Origin: Salinicola halimionae
GTDB taxonomy: Bacteria > Pseudomonadota > Gammaproteobacteria > Pseudomonadales > Halomonadaceae
Assembly (NCBI RefSeq): GCF_003206065.1
Contig: NZ_PZJQ01000005.1
Span: 124,001 to 188,000, forward strand
Direction: 5' to 3'
Length of the DNA stretch: 64,000 nt
Position numbers and translations under genes: made by a program. This document shows positions 16,192 through 25,633 of the stretch, one piece after another. The stretch's first letter is position 1. Every line of letters starts with the position of its first letter. Below the pieces are notes generated by a model that worked only from the letters and a program-made list of their open reading frames with translations, made no database searches and was not told the origin of the DNA.

Positions 16192-16491
16192 AAGTCGCCT
16201 ACCTCTCTGATTATCCTCAAGCGCAGCGCGTAACGGCCGATACGCTATCCCGTTTGGCGCGCAAGCCCCCGTCCGTCAGGTTATCGACAGCCGAAACGTT
16301 AGCGGAGTAATATACTTTGGTATTACGACCAACGTTCATGTCGGCTCCGTTGCCCATCCAGCGCGCGAGTCTTTGCTTGCGCCGATAGCGAATCCCGGTC
16401 TTCATCGCCGCCGCACTGCCATGTGCCGGTGGCGGGCGCGTCTGTCACTGCCATTCCCGTTCGTCACCCCCTCGAACGTGTAAGGAGAAGC
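16192..16491. other. Intergenic region fdhD to ydeP-like gene
   Basis: About 300 bp. A 62-codon minus-strand frame (16217-16405) has no recognisable product. AT-richer DNA around 16300-16330 may hold the promoter of the molybdoenzyme gene. The Shine-Dalgarno AAGGAGAAGC ends one base before the start codon at 16492. I see no convincing operator, terminator or RNA. Confidence 0.5.
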
Positions 16492-18843
16492 ATGTCCCAG
16501 TCCCAGCAGGAATCCAGCCCAGACTTGTCCAGTGCTGATACCACTCAGCCTGATGCGAAGGTATTCGCCTATCACAATCCGGCCGGTGGCTGGGGCGCGC
16601 TGAAGTCAGTGGGCAAGCATCTATTGCACAGCCGCTCGCCGGCGCTCAATGCGCGTTCGCTGTTCAAGCTCAATCAGCCGGACGGCTTCGACTGCCCGGG
16701 CTGCGCCTGGGGCGATCCGGAGCACGCGTCGTCTTTCGAATTCTGCGAAAACGGGGTCAAGGCGGTGACCTGGGAAGCGACCGCCAAGCGTGTTACACGA
16801 CAGTTCTTCGCCAGGTACAGCGTCAGCGAATTGAAGACCTGGGACGACTATCGCCTCGAGGATCAGGGCCGTCTGGTCGAGCCGATGCGCTATAACGCCG
16901 AAACGGATCACTACGAGCCGATCGGCTGGGACGCGACGCTGGATCTGATTGCGGCGGAATTGAAGGCGCTGCCGTCACCGAATGATGGCATCTTCTATAC
17001 CTCAGGCAAGGCATGTAACGAGTCCGCCTACGTGTTCCAGCTGCTGGCGCGATTCTTCGGCACCAACAACCTGCCCGACTGCTCCAACATGTGCCACGAG
17101 GCCAGCGGCTCGGCGATGAACGCGGCACTGGGTACCGGCAAGGGCAGCGTGCTGCTGGAAGATTTCGAGAAGGCGGAAGCGATCTTCGTCTTCGGTCAGA
17201 ACCCCGGCACCAATCATCCGCGTATGCTCGGCGTGCTGCGGGAAGCGGCCGAACGCGGCGCCACCATTGTCACCTTCAATACGTTGAAGGAGCGCGGACT
17301 GGAGAAGTTCGCCGATCCGCAAAAGCCGTTCGAGATGCTGCATAACGGCAGCCATCGCATCAGCAGTCATTACTTCCGGCCTAAGCTCGGCGGTGACATG
17401 GCGGTAGTGCGTGGAATGGCCAAGGCGCTGTTCGCTCGCGATGCCGCCGGAGAGGACGTGCTCGACCACGACTTCATGGCCAGGTATACCGCGCATCTGC
17501 AAGCCTACCGCGCCCGCGTCGAGGCGACCGACTGGGCGACGCTGGAAGACCAGTCCGGCCTGACGCGCGACGAGATGGAGCAGGCCGCCGAACTTTACGC
17601 GCGTTCCAACGCGACCATCGCCTGCTGGGCAATGGGAATCACCCAGCACGAGCACTCCGTGGCGACCGTGCGCGAGATCATCAACCTGCTGATGCTGCGT
17701 GGCAACATGGGCAAACCGGGCGCCGGCCCGTCGCCGGTTCGTGGGCACTCCAACGTGCAAGGCGACCGCACCATGGGGATCTTCGAGAAACCCTCGAAGG
17801 CCCTGCTCGACGCTCTCGAAGCGCGTTATGCCCGAGCCATGCCGCAGGAATTCGGTTGGGACTCGGTGGCCGCGGTCAAGGCGATGCGTGACGCGCCAGG
17901 CAAGGTATTCATTGGTCTGGGAGGCAACTTCACCCGCGCCATTTCCGATAGCGTCGTCACCGAGCAGGCCATGGCCAACTGCCGACTGACCGCGTTCATC
18001 AGCACCAAGCTCAACCGCAGCCATTTGGTGACCGGCGAGCAGGCATTGATTCTGCCGTGCATCGGGCGTACCGAGATCGATGCCAACAGTGCGGGCAAGT
18101 CGCAGCTGATTACGGTGGAAGACTCGATGAGCATGGTGCACGGTTCCGCCGGGATCAATAAACCGGCAGACAAGTCGCTGCGCTCGGAAATCTTCATTCT
18201 GACCGGTATCGCCGAACGCTTGTTTGCCGACGAAGAGGCCGATACCGATGGCGTCGACTGGGCCTCGCTGCGCGAGGATTACGACGTCATTCGCGAGCAT
18301 ATCGCCGACGTCATTCCCGGCTTCGCGGACTTCAACCGGCGTGTTCGGCAGCCGCGCGGATTCTGGCTCGCCAACCCGGTCGCCAGCCTCGAGTTCACTA
18401 CCGCGACCGGCAAGGCCGAGTTTTCCGACGACGCGCTGCCGCAGGCCGTCATGCACCAGCGTCTGGCGAAACGCGACGGCTGGCTGACGCTGCAGACGGT
18501 GCGTTCGCATGACCAGTACAACACCACCGTCTATGGCTATGACGACCGTTATCGCGGCATCGAGGGCGGTCGTCAGGTGATCTTCCTCAACCGCGACGAC
18601 ATCGCGCGGCTGGGCTTCGAGGCCGGGCAGTGGGTCGACCTGATCGGCGAGTCGGAAGATGGAGTGACGCGTCGCGTCGACGGTTTCAAGGTCGTCGCCT
18701 ACGACACGCCCCAGGGTTGTGCCGCCGCGTATTACCCCGAAACCAATCCGCTGCTGCCGTTGGATCACAAGGGCGTGCAGAGTCACACGCCGGCGTCGAA
18801 ATCCATCGCCGTGCGCCTGGAAGCGAGCACGCGACTTGCCTGA
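16492..18843 (+). CDS. FdhF/YdeP family molybdopterin oxidoreductase
   Basis: 783-aa soluble bis-MGD enzyme of the YdeP branch of the formate-dehydrogenase superfamily. An N-terminal Fe-S motif FDCPGCAWGDPEH, GLGGNF and the cofactor-binding segments LPDCSNMCHEASG and GQNPGTNHPRM are visible. The molybdopterin dinucleotide-binding C-terminal domain contains TVRSHDQYNTTVYG. The substrate of YdeP proteins is unsettled (E. coli YdeP is linked to acid resistance). There is no Tat signal, so it is cytosolic. The start at 16492 (MSQSQQ) is chosen for its AAGGAG; the frame extends to 16423. Downstream it overlaps a small wHTH-like gene. Confidence 0.88.
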   Translation: MSQSQQESSPDLSSADTTQPDAKVFAYHNPAGGWGALKSVGKHLLHSRSPALNARSLFKLNQPDGFDCPGCAWGDPEHASSFEFCENGVKAVTWEATAKRVTRQFFARYSVSELKTWDDYRLEDQGRLVEPMRYNAETDHYEPIGWDATLDLIAAELKALPSPNDGIFYTSGKACNESAYVFQLLARFFGTNNLPDCSNMCHEASGSAMNAALGTGKGSVLLEDFEKAEAIFVFGQNPGTNHPRMLGVLREAAERGATIVTFNTLKERGLEKFADPQKPFEMLHNGSHRISSHYFRPKLGGDMAVVRGMAKALFARDAAGEDVLDHDFMARYTAHLQAYRARVEATDWATLEDQSGLTRDEMEQAAELYARSNATIACWAMGITQHEHSVATVREIINLLMLRGNMGKPGAGPSPVRGHSNVQGDRTMGIFEKPSKALLDALEARYARAMPQEFGWDSVAAVKAMRDAPGKVFIGLGGNFTRAISDSVVTEQAMANCRLTAFISTKLNRSHLVTGEQALILPCIGRTEIDANSAGKSQLITVEDSMSMVHGSAGINKPADKSLRSEIFILTGIAERLFADEEADTDGVDWASLREDYDVIREHIADVIPGFADFNRRVRQPRGFWLANPVASLEFTTATGKAEFSDDALPQAVMHQRLAKRDGWLTLQTVRSHDQYNTTVYGYDDRYRGIEGGRQVIFLNRDDIARLGFEAGQWVDLIGESEDGVTRRVDGFKVVAYDTPQGCAAAYYPETNPLLPLDHKGVQSHTPASKSIAVRLEASTRLA

Positions 18844-19123
18844 GCTTCCGGACGCGATCGAGCTGCAGCGCCAATGGGAGGCGCTGCAGGACGAGCACCC
18901 CGAGCTCGAACCGGTCGCAGCTCTGGTGTTGTTGGCGCTGAAGGAGTCCGGCCCAGCGCGAGAGGCCGGTATCTCCACCGCACTGATCTCGCGTCGTCTG
19001 GGGCTCGAGCACGCCTTGATCCGGCGCGCGGCGGCCGATCTCGAGACCGGGGGCTGGGTCTCGGCCCGGCCTGCCGGCGCTTCAAGCCCGGCCTTGCGGT
19101 TGATTTTGACGCCCACTTGCTGA
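18836..19123 (+). CDS. Small winged-helix-like protein coupled to the molybdoenzyme
   Basis: About 95 aa if started at TTG 18836, which overlaps the end of the molybdoenzyme gene by 8 bp. The sequence PELPDAIELQRQWEALQDEHPELEPVAALVLLALKES then GISTALISRRLGLEHALIRRAAADLETGGWVSARPAG looks like a winged helix-turn-helix (MarR/ArsR-like fold) with a GGWV wing. It may be a small regulator or accessory protein for the molybdoenzyme. No ATG is available at the junction, so the start is uncertain. Confidence 0.6.
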   Translation: MPELPDAIELQRQWEALQDEHPELEPVAALVLLALKESGPAREAGISTALISRRLGLEHALIRRAAADLETGGWVSARPAGASSPALRLILTPTC

Positions 19124-19191
19124 CTCAATGCCGGTATCGACGACTGTCGCGATCATCGCAGAACACGATCACTGGAGAGAGGAAGCGTTGC

Positions 19192-19956
19192 ATGTCGGAC
19201 AATCATTTGCAGGGACGAGTCGCGGTCATTACCGGCGGTGGTGTGGGTATCGGCTACGCCATCGCGAAAGCGTTGGCGGTCGCCGGAGCGCGCGTCGTCA
19301 TCACCTACCGCTCCCACGAACCGGATGCAGAGGCGCTGGCGGCGCTGACCGCCCGCGGCGGAGAAACGGCGCTGGCCCGGTCGCTGGACGTCACCGATGA
19401 AGCTGCCGTCGAGCGCTTCGCGAGCTGGCTGAAGGAACAGGTCGGCGGCATCGACATCCTGATCAACAACGCCGGCGGCTTGATTCAGCGCTCGACCATC
19501 GAAGAAATGCCGTTCTCGCTGTGGCGACGGGTGCAGGCGCTCAACGTGGATTCGGTTTTTCTGGTCACCCATCATCTGCTGCCGTTATTCCGCGACAACA
19601 GTGGGCGCATCGTTACGGTGTCATCGCTGGCCGGGCGCAATGGTGGGCATGCCGGTGCCACGGCCTACGCCACCGCCAAGGCGGCGCTGTTCGGCTTCAC
19701 CCGTGGGCTGGCAAAGGAAGTGGCGGGGCGGGGAATCACGGTCAACGCGTTGGCGCCGGGTTTCATCGAGGCGACCCCATTCCATTCGACCTTTACCACC
19801 GACGAATCCAAGCGCGCCACCATCGAAACGATCCCCGCCGGACGCGCCGGTCGGCCCGAAGACGTCGCCTCGGCGGCGGTCTGGCTGGCGAGCGACGGTG
19901 CGGCTTTCGTCTCCGGCACGATCGTTGATATCAACGGCGCCCAGTACTTTGGCTAA
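19192..19956 (+). CDS. SDR family oxidoreductase
   Basis: 254-aa classical short-chain dehydrogenase. Cofactor motif TGGGVGIG at residues 15-22, NNAG near residue 92, catalytic Ser144/Ser145, Tyr159 and Lys163 in YATAK. The arginine/serine after the second strand (TYRSHEPD) suggests NADPH preference, and it resembles 3-oxoacyl-ACP-reductase- or glucose-dehydrogenase-like SDRs. The ATG at 19192 has GAGAGAGGAAG upstream; the frame runs open from 18874 in the shadow of the preceding gene. Substrate unknown. A 13-bp triple tandem repeat covers its stop region. Confidence 0.88.
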   Translation: MSDNHLQGRVAVITGGGVGIGYAIAKALAVAGARVVITYRSHEPDAEALAALTARGGETALARSLDVTDEAAVERFASWLKEQVGGIDILINNAGGLIQRSTIEEMPFSLWRRVQALNVDSVFLVTHHLLPLFRDNSGRIVTVSSLAGRNGGHAGATAYATAKAALFGFTRGLAKEVAGRGITVNALAPGFIEATPFHSTFTTDESKRATIETIPAGRAGRPEDVASAAVWLASDGAAFVSGTIVDINGAQYFG

Positions 19957-19987
19957 GAGCTTTGGTTAGGAGCTTTGATTAAAGGTT
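19949..19987. repeat. Three imperfect 13-bp tandem units at the SDR gene stop
   Basis: TTGGCTAAGAGCT, TTGGTTAGGAGCT and TTGATTAAAGGTT follow head to tail; the first contains the TAA stop codon of the SDR gene. Confidence 0.85.
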
Positions 19988-20002
19988 TTGACTGACGGCC
20001 CG

Positions 20003-20719
20003 CTAGTCGAGCGTGACGAGGAAATCGTCGAGGCAGGCGGCTAGCGTTTCGGGATGTTCGAGCATCGGGGTATGGCCGGCGTCGAGGATCTCGAGTCGGG
20101 CGCCGGCGATACCTGAAGTCAGCCCTCGGGCGTGCTGGAGTGAGCGGGCCGGGTCGCGCTTGCCGTGAACGACCAGCGTGGGGCAGCGGATATCGCGTAA
20201 TCGTCCGGTGAGATCGAGTCGACGCAGGCTCGTCATGGCGTGGTAGGCACGTTCGGGGCCGGTGGAAAGCGCATAACGGCGCAGCTCGTCGCCGTAGCGA
20301 GCCAGGGCTTCTTCACCGATGCAGCGCAGCAGGAAAGTCTTGATGAAACTTTCTCCCCATTGCGCCAGCAGACGCTGGGGCAGCTCGGGGTCGCCATGGT
20401 TGGCGGCGCTGGCGCCGGTGTCGATCAGAATCAAACCATCGAGTCCGGCCCCCAGCTGTGCCGCGACCTGCAGTGCGATGACACCACCGGCGGAGTGGCC
20501 CACCAGAACCCGGCACTGACGCTCTCCCTGTAACCATTGATCGGCGATGTCCTGTGCCACTGCCGGCAAGTCGCCGTTGCCCGGGCCGGCCAGCCAGTCG
20601 AGCGGCTGCCAGTGCCAGCCGTCTGGCAGCGGAACCGGGTCGAAGATCGTGGGTGGCAGTAGGGTGCCGGGCAGCGCGATCAGCGAGCCCGGCACAGGTA
20701 GCGGCGAGCGATCAGCCAC
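20003..20719 (-). CDS. Alpha/beta hydrolase, last gene of the CitMHS operon
   Basis: 238-aa alpha/beta-hydrolase-fold protein with nucleophile elbow GHSAGG (Ser76), a later VVHGKRDPARS segment bearing the acid, and catalytic His in AGHTPMLEHPE. It resembles BioH/carboxylesterase-type enzymes. GTG start at 20719 overlaps the end of the CitMHS gene by 8 bp, so it is translationally coupled and probably hydrolyses an ester or lactone taken up or formed by this pathway. Substrate not predictable. Confidence 0.85.
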   Translation of the reverse strand: MADRSPLPVPGSLIALPGTLLPPTIFDPVPLPDGWHWQPLDWLAGPGNGDLPAVAQDIADQWLQGERQCRVLVGHSAGGVIALQVAAQLGAGLDGLILIDTGASAANHGDPELPQRLLAQWGESFIKTFLLRCIGEEALARYGDELRRYALSTGPERAYHAMTSLRRLDLTGRLRDIRCPTLVVHGKRDPARSLQHARGLTSGIAGARLEILDAGHTPMLEHPETLAACLDDFLVTLD

Positions 20720-22016
20720 CGATGGCGCCGATCAGCCAGGCGAAGGCGAGCAGGATGATGCCGATGCCCCATGCCCACAGAAAGGTGAACTTGAGATGCT
20801 CGCGCAGCTCGACACCGGCCAGGCCGATGGCCAGATAGACGCTGGGCACCACCGGACTGATGCTGAAGCCGGTGTTCTCGCCGATCAGCATGGCGCGGGC
20901 GACGGCGTCCACCGGGACGCCGGCGGAGGTCGCAATATCGCGTACGATCGGCATCAGCGCGAAGTAGTAGGCGTCCGGCGAGAACAGCATGCCCAGCGGC
21001 ACGCCGAAGAACCCGACGATCAGATGCAGCACGCCCGCCGAACCCGCGGGTAGCAGGTCGATCAGCGCAGTGGCCATGCCTTCCGACATCCCCGCGCCAG
21101 CCAGTATGCCGAGCAGAATCCCCGCCGTCAGCATCACCAGCGCCATCTGCAGGGCGTCGTTGGCGTGCCTGGCCAGCTCCTTGCCCTGCGCTTCCGGGCG
21201 CGGATAGTTGAGCAGCAGCGCGATACCCAGGCCGACCATGAAGCTCGCGTAGAGCGGGAAGGCGCCGGTGAACAGAATCAGCAGAATGATCAGTGTCAGC
21301 ACCACGTTGGCCCAGTAGCGCCAACTGCCGAGCGGCAGCGCCGTCTCCCGCGGCGGCAACAGATAGGCGGTCATGTCACCACCGCCAGCGTGACCGTTGG
21401 CCCGGTTCTGGCGCTGGGCCTTGATGCCGAAGTAACTCGCGAGCGCCAGCAGCAGCACGATGCCCAACGCCTGGACCGGTAACAGCGGCAGCCACAATTC
21501 GGAAGCGTCCACGCCAGCCGTGGCCGCGGCGCGTGCCGTCGGGCCGCCCCACGGCACCATGTTGATCACGCCGGCGCTCAGCCCGACCAGACAGATCAAA
21601 ATCAGCGGGCTCATCTTGAGACGCTGGTAGAGCGGCAGAAAGGCGGGAATCGTGAGCAGAAAAGTGGCAGCGCCGACACCGTCGAGATGCGCGATAGCCG
21701 CCACCAGCACGGTAACGATGGCCACTCTGAGCGGCTCGCCACGGGTGCGTTTGATCAGGAAGTTGACCAGTGGGTCGAACATGCCGCGTTCGCGCATGAC
21801 CCCGAAATAGAGGATGGCAAAGATGAACAGCGTCGCGGTCGGCGCGACGGCAGTCAGACCATCCTTGATGAAGCCGCCGGTCTCGGCCGGCGTGAAGCCC
21901 GCCAGCAAGCTGGCAACAACCGGGATCACGGCGAAGCCGACCACCGGGGTCAGTCGTTTCAGAAGTATCAGTGCGATGATGCCCAGCATCATCACGAATC
22001 CGAGCGTTGTTATCAT
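20712..22016 (-). CDS. CitMHS family citrate/proton symporter
   Basis: 434-aa inner-membrane protein with about 11-12 hydrophobic segments. It matches the CitMHS pattern (MLGIIALILLKRLTPVVGF at the N-terminus, GAATFLLTIPAFLPLY, NMVPWGGPTAR, FSPDAYYFALMPI). CitM/CitH import Mg2+- or Ca2+-citrate complexes with protons; here the substrate may be citrate or a related tricarboxylate. It lies between the AtuA-like pair and the alpha/beta hydrolase in one minus-strand operon, which suggests import of the acid those proteins degrade. Confidence 0.88.
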   Translation of the reverse strand: MITTLGFVMMLGIIALILLKRLTPVVGFAVIPVVASLLAGFTPAETGGFIKDGLTAVAPTATLFIFAILYFGVMRERGMFDPLVNFLIKRTRGEPLRVAIVTVLVAAIAHLDGVGAATFLLTIPAFLPLYQRLKMSPLILICLVGLSAGVINMVPWGGPTARAAATAGVDASELWLPLLPVQALGIVLLLALASYFGIKAQRQNRANGHAGGGDMTAYLLPPRETALPLGSWRYWANVVLTLIILLILFTGAFPLYASFMVGLGIALLLNYPRPEAQGKELARHANDALQMALVMLTAGILLGILAGAGMSEGMATALIDLLPAGSAGVLHLIVGFFGVPLGMLFSPDAYYFALMPIVRDIATSAGVPVDAVARAMLIGENTGFSISPVVPSVYLAIGLAGVELREHLKFTFLWAWGIGIILLAFAWLIGAIGG

Positions 22017-22124
22017 GATGGCTCCGTGAGTTGGCGTAGTCTGGACGCTCGAGCGTCTCTTGGCGTGGTCAGAACAAAGGTGAATGTCAAAGGGTCGAAG
22101 TCGATACCGTTCGACCCGAGTTGC

Positions 22125-22454
22125 TCAGCCGTCGGGGGGCGGCAGACGCATTCCCAGCAGCAGATAGCTCAGGCTCTTGCCGTGGCGGTCGAGCGTCGCA
22201 CTCTGATTGACGCCGCCTTCCAGTGCGCCCTCGATGACGAAGTTCATGCCATCGAGATGGGGCAGGCAGTAGCGCGTTATCTTTTGGGGATGACGGTGGC
22301 TGAACCGCGAAGCCACTGCCGCTTCGGAAAGGTGTTGCTCGAGCCACGCGTAGTGACGGCTCTCGAAGGTGAATATGGCCACGTTCAGGGTGTTGCCCTT
22401 GTCGCCGGCGCGGGCATGTGCGAAGTCGGCAAGTAAAACGTCTTGGTTCGTCAT
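22125..22454 (-). CDS. Small AtuA-associated protein
   Basis: 109-aa protein starting MTNQDVLLADFAHARAGDKGNTLNVAIF, the ARAGDKG(N/D) pattern of the small protein that accompanies DUF1446/AtuA-like proteins, sometimes fused to them. It likely forms a complex with the upstream product. The ATG at 22454 is favoured over the frame start at 22502 because GAGGCACC precedes it and it lies 8 bp after the DUF1446 stop. Biochemical role unknown. Confidence 0.8.
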   Translation of the reverse strand: MTNQDVLLADFAHARAGDKGNTLNVAIFTFESRHYAWLEQHLSEAAVASRFSHRHPQKITRYCLPHLDGMNFVIEGALEGGVNQSATLDRHGKSLSYLLLGMRLPPPDG

Positions 22455-22461
22455 CGGTGCC

Positions 22462-23847
22462 TCATTGCCAGGAGACGAACGGCATGACCCGCTCGCGCGC
22501 AATCAGAAAGGATCGGGTGCGAAGCGATTCGCTCAACTGCCGACGAACGCCGCCACCCCCGGCCGGCCCGTTGAGGTAGAGCGCCTCGAGTTCCTGCAGT
22601 GCCAGGTCGATGGCAGTCCGGTCGCGATCGACGATGCCCAGGCGCAGGCGCACGTCTTCCACCGCCGGGGCTTCCCTCAGGCGCTTTTCCAGCCACTCGC
22701 CGCTGCCATCGTTGAACAGACTGGCGACGCCGATCAGATCGAAATGCGGCCTCAGTTGGGGTAATCGGGCGCCCAGGCGCTGACGCAGAATCTCCAGCGC
22801 CAGTTGGGCGCGTTCCACCGCGTCAGGGCCGGCGTAGGAGATACCTGCTTCACCGAACCACAGCCCGCGCAGCCCCAGGTTGCCCTTGAGCGTTGCCGGT
22901 GCCGGATGCCCGTGAACATCGTGTATCGCGACCCGGTCCGGGCCCAGGGTTTCCAGTCTCGCTCGCGAGACATCGAGCGTGACGTCCGGCGTCAGGTAGG
23001 CCGCCGGATCGTGAACCTCGTAGAGCAGCTGTTCCTTGACCGTCTGCTCGGTGACGCAGCCACCGCTACCCGGCGTCTTGGTGATGACCAGGCTGGCGTC
23101 GCTGCCGACTTCGGCGATCGGGCAGCCAAGATTGGCGAGATCCGTAACGGTCTTGCGCCTGGCATCGGCGAAATAGCCGCCGGTGATTTGAGTGCCGCAC
23201 TCCAGCAGGTGGCCGGCGGCGGTCGCCACCGCCAGATGCTGCCAGTCGTCTGCCGCCCAGCCGTGAGCGTGACACAGCGCGCCGACCGCCATCGAAGGAT
23301 CCGCCAGCCGCCCGCCGATGACGATATCGGCGCCGTCGTGCAGTGCCTGAGTGACCGCTTCCGCACCGATATAGACATTGCAGGAGACGATCTCCTCAAG
23401 CGGACAGTCGGCGGGAAGCCAGTCGGCGATGGCGGCTCGATCCCCAGGCTCCTCTCCCAGCTCGCCGCCCAGATCGTCGCCCATCACGCAGGCGATTTTG
23501 GCGTCCAGACCCTGCCTCTTCAGCTGCTGGCGCAGCCGCTGTGCCGCTGCCACGGGATTGGCTGCGCCGCCATTGGTGATGATCGGAATGCCGTGTGCCA
23601 GACACGACTCGACGATCGGTTCGAGAAAGGCGAACAGATGCGTGGCATAACCAAGAGCCGGGTCTTCGAGCTTGCGTAGCTGTGCCTCGGCCAGGGTGCG
23701 TTCGGCCAGCAGTTCAAAGAACAGATAGCGCGCCCCGTCTCGCTCGGCGAGTGCTTCGACCAGAGCGACGGCGGCGTCCGGGCGATCACCGGCGAAACCG
23801 GCACCGCAGCCAATGTGCGCGTAGCGAATAGGTTGAGAGGATGACAT
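22462..23847 (-). CDS. AtuA-like acyclic terpene utilisation family protein (DUF1446)
   Basis: 461-aa cytosolic protein of the DUF1446 (AtuA) family: HIGCGAGFAGDR at the N-terminus, YLFFELLAERTLAEAQLRK, ITNGGAANP, GADIVIGGRLADPSM and GGYFAD are recognisable. AtuA was named from the Pseudomonas citronellol/geraniol (acyclic terpene) cluster, but none of the other atu genes (geranyl-CoA carboxylase, citronellyl-CoA dehydrogenase) is present. With a CitMHS symporter beside it, a carboxylic-acid substrate is more likely here. The start at 23847 (MSSSQPIRYAHIG) fits the conserved N-terminus; the Shine-Dalgarno is weak. First gene of the operon, divergent from lysR. Confidence 0.85.
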   Translation of the reverse strand: MSSSQPIRYAHIGCGAGFAGDRPDAAVALVEALAERDGARYLFFELLAERTLAEAQLRKLEDPALGYATHLFAFLEPIVESCLAHGIPIITNGGAANPVAAAQRLRQQLKRQGLDAKIACVMGDDLGGELGEEPGDRAAIADWLPADCPLEEIVSCNVYIGAEAVTQALHDGADIVIGGRLADPSMAVGALCHAHGWAADDWQHLAVATAAGHLLECGTQITGGYFADARRKTVTDLANLGCPIAEVGSDASLVITKTPGSGGCVTEQTVKEQLLYEVHDPAAYLTPDVTLDVSRARLETLGPDRVAIHDVHGHPAPATLKGNLGLRGLWFGEAGISYAGPDAVERAQLALEILRQRLGARLPQLRPHFDLIGVASLFNDGSGEWLEKRLREAPAVEDVRLRLGIVDRDRTAIDLALQELEALYLNGPAGGGGVRRQLSESLRTRSFLIARERVMPFVSWQ

Positions 23848-23918
23848 GGAGAATCCGTTGAACCGTCGATGGCCAAGACAATGGCTCAGCGCGACAAGAT
23901 CAGGCAAAGCCATATATC

Positions 23919-23932
23919 TTATGAATTAATAA
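23919..23932. promoter_or_regulatory. Candidate LysR operator in the divergent promoter
   Basis: TTATGAATTAATAA is a nearly perfect 14-bp palindrome in the AT-rich spacer between the DUF1446 operon and the LysR gene, 23 bp before the LysR start. The long A/T tract beside it (23931-23939) also fits promoter DNA. LysR proteins typically bind T-N11-A dyads in such positions. Assignment is by position and symmetry only. Confidence 0.5.
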
Positions 23933-23954
23933 AAAATTTCTATCTGGAAGGGCA

Positions 23955-24869
23955 ATGTTTCATCAACGACAGCTCCAGGCATTCGTGCTGACCGCCGAGA
24001 TGGCCAGCTTCACGCGGGCCGCGAAAGAAATTCATCTGTCGCAGCCGGCATTGAGCTATCTGATACGAAAGTTGGAAGAGGAATTGGGTATCGTGCTGTT
24101 CGCACGCAATACGCGCACGGTAATGCTGACGGAAGGGGGCGCGCTGTTTCTGGGGCACGCCCGTCGCATTCTTGCTGACATGGCTCTGGCACTGGACGAC
24201 ACCCGCAACGTGCGCGAACTCGAACAGGGTAAGCTCACGGTAGCGGGCTTGCCTTCGGTCGCATCTTCCCTGCTGCCGCGCACCATTGCCGCGTTTCGCA
24301 AGCGCTACCCCAAGGTAACCGTTGCCTTGCGCGACGGCCTGGCCGATCAGGTTCATCAATGGGTCCGCCGGGGCGAGGTCGATATGGGGTTGGGCTCTCC
24401 GTTGGATCAGGATCGCGAACTCGACTTCCAGACTCTGTTTCACGACGATCTGATGCTGGTGACGCCGCCGCGGGTGGTAAGACGCAGCGAGTCGCCCTGG
24501 TACGGACTCGACGAGATGCCGTATATCGCCATGACTCCGGGTTCCAGCGCCAGGCACTATGCAGACCTGGCGATGGAGCACGCTGGCAGGGAGGTCCAGC
24601 CTACCTGGGAGGTGAGCTTCATGAGTTCGGCCATCGCCATGGTGAGGGCGAAGCTCGGCTATGCGCTACTGCCGACCTCGAGTGTCGATGTCTTCAATCT
24701 GGACGCCGTTACCCGGCTACCCGTCAACATGCGCGAACCGCGAGAAATCGGCATTCTACGGCGCAAGCCTTTGCATTCCTCACCGGCACTGGAGGCATTC
24801 CTGCGCCAGTTGCGCAAGCAGGTCTCGTCCGCCGAAGCGAGCGAACAGCAGACCTTAGCCGATGACTAG
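23955..24869 (+). CDS. LysR family transcriptional regulator
   Basis: 304-aa LTTR: the first ~60 residues form the winged HTH ([20 protein letters not shown]...[19 protein letters not shown]), followed by the periplasmic-binding-like co-inducer domain. It is transcribed away from the AtuA-like/CitMHS operon, so it probably controls that operon and itself. GGAAGGGCA precedes the ATG. Its 3' end overlaps the yehW-like gene by 4 bp (convergent). The inducer is likely the substrate or an intermediate of that pathway. Confidence 0.92.
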   Translation: MFHQRQLQAFVLTAEMASFTRAAKEIHLSQPALSYLIRKLEEELGIVLFARNTRTVMLTEGGALFLGHARRILADMALALDDTRNVRELEQGKLTVAGLPSVASSLLPRTIAAFRKRYPKVTVALRDGLADQVHQWVRRGEVDMGLGSPLDQDRELDFQTLFHDDLMLVTPPRVVRRSESPWYGLDEMPYIAMTPGSSARHYADLAMEHAGREVQPTWEVSFMSSAIAMVRAKLGYALLPTSSVDVFNLDAVTRLPVNMREPREIGILRRKPLHSSPALEAFLRQLRKQVSSAEASEQQTLADD

Positions 24870-25633
24870 CGACCAAACGAGAAGCGCCGCTCCAGCCGTT
24901 CGAACAGCAGGTCGGTGACGATCGCCAGCAGGCCGACCAGCAGCGCGCCCTGGATCACGTAGGCCAGATTGTTGCCGACCAGGCCGGCGATCAGCGGCGT
25001 ACCCAGGCTCTTGGCGCCCACGGTGGAGCCGATGGTGGCGGTACCGATGTTGATGATCACCGAGACGCGGATACCGGCGATGATCACCCGCATCGCCAAT
25101 GGCAGTTCGACTCGACGCAGAATCTGCCAGCGATTCATGCCGTTACCGCGTGCAGCTTCTAGCGTGGCCTGCGGCACCGTGCCGAGTCCGGCGATGGTGT
25201 TCTGGATCACTGGCAACAGGCCGTAGAGCGACAGTGCGATGATGGTCGGGGCGAAGCCGAAGCCGGCCAGCGGGACGGCGATGGCGAGTACCGCGGCGGG
25301 GGGGAATGTCTGACCGATTGCGGCCAGCGACGACACCATTGGCTCGAACTCACGTCCGACCGGACGGGTCACGAACAGGCCGGCGGCGACGCCGACCGTT
25401 ACCGAGATCAGCGACGACATCAGCACCAGCCCGATATGCGCGAGCATCAGATTGAGGAAACTGTCGCGCGAATAGAGCGGATTGCCGAGATCGGGAAACA
25501 GCGCCCGGAACAGCGGCTCGAGCTGATCCATGCCCAGCGTCAGTGCGATCAGCAGCACTATCAGCACACCCAACACCCGGTTGCCGGCCGAAGCGGCGCG
25601 CAGTCGTTGCGCTCCTGGAATTGCCCCATTCAT
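24866..25633 (-). CDS. yehW: Glycine-betaine-type ABC transporter permease YehW
   Basis: 255-aa inner-membrane permease of the OpuC/ProW class with about six helices; the EAA-like loop is seen in [30 protein letters not shown]. The start overlaps the yehX stop (ATGA). It is the distal gene of an operon whose order (SBP, large permease, ATPase, small permease) exactly matches E. coli yehZYXW. Relatives are osmotically induced, low-affinity betaine importers. Confidence 0.88.
   Translation of the reverse strand: MNGAIPGAQRLRAASAGNRVLGVLIVLLIALTLGMDQLEPLFRALFPDLGNPLYSRDSFLNLMLAHIGLVLMSSLISVTVGVAAGLFVTRPVGREFEPMVSSLAAIGQTFPPAAVLAIAVPLAGFGFAPTIIALSLYGLLPVIQNTIAGLGTVPQATLEAARGNGMNRWQILRRVELPLAMRVIIAGIRVSVIINIGTATIGSTVGAKSLGTPLIAGLVGNNLAYVIQGALLVGLLAIVTDLLFERLERRFSFGR

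Noticed and set aside
16217-16405. 62-codon minus-strand frame between fdhD and the molybdoenzyme
   Set aside because: No ribosome binding site, no homologue recognised, unusual composition; treated as intergenic.
17002-19128. 708-codon open frame on the minus strand
   Set aside because: It runs antisense to the YdeP-type molybdoenzyme gene; the product has no recognisable motif and is a by-product of high-GC codon use.
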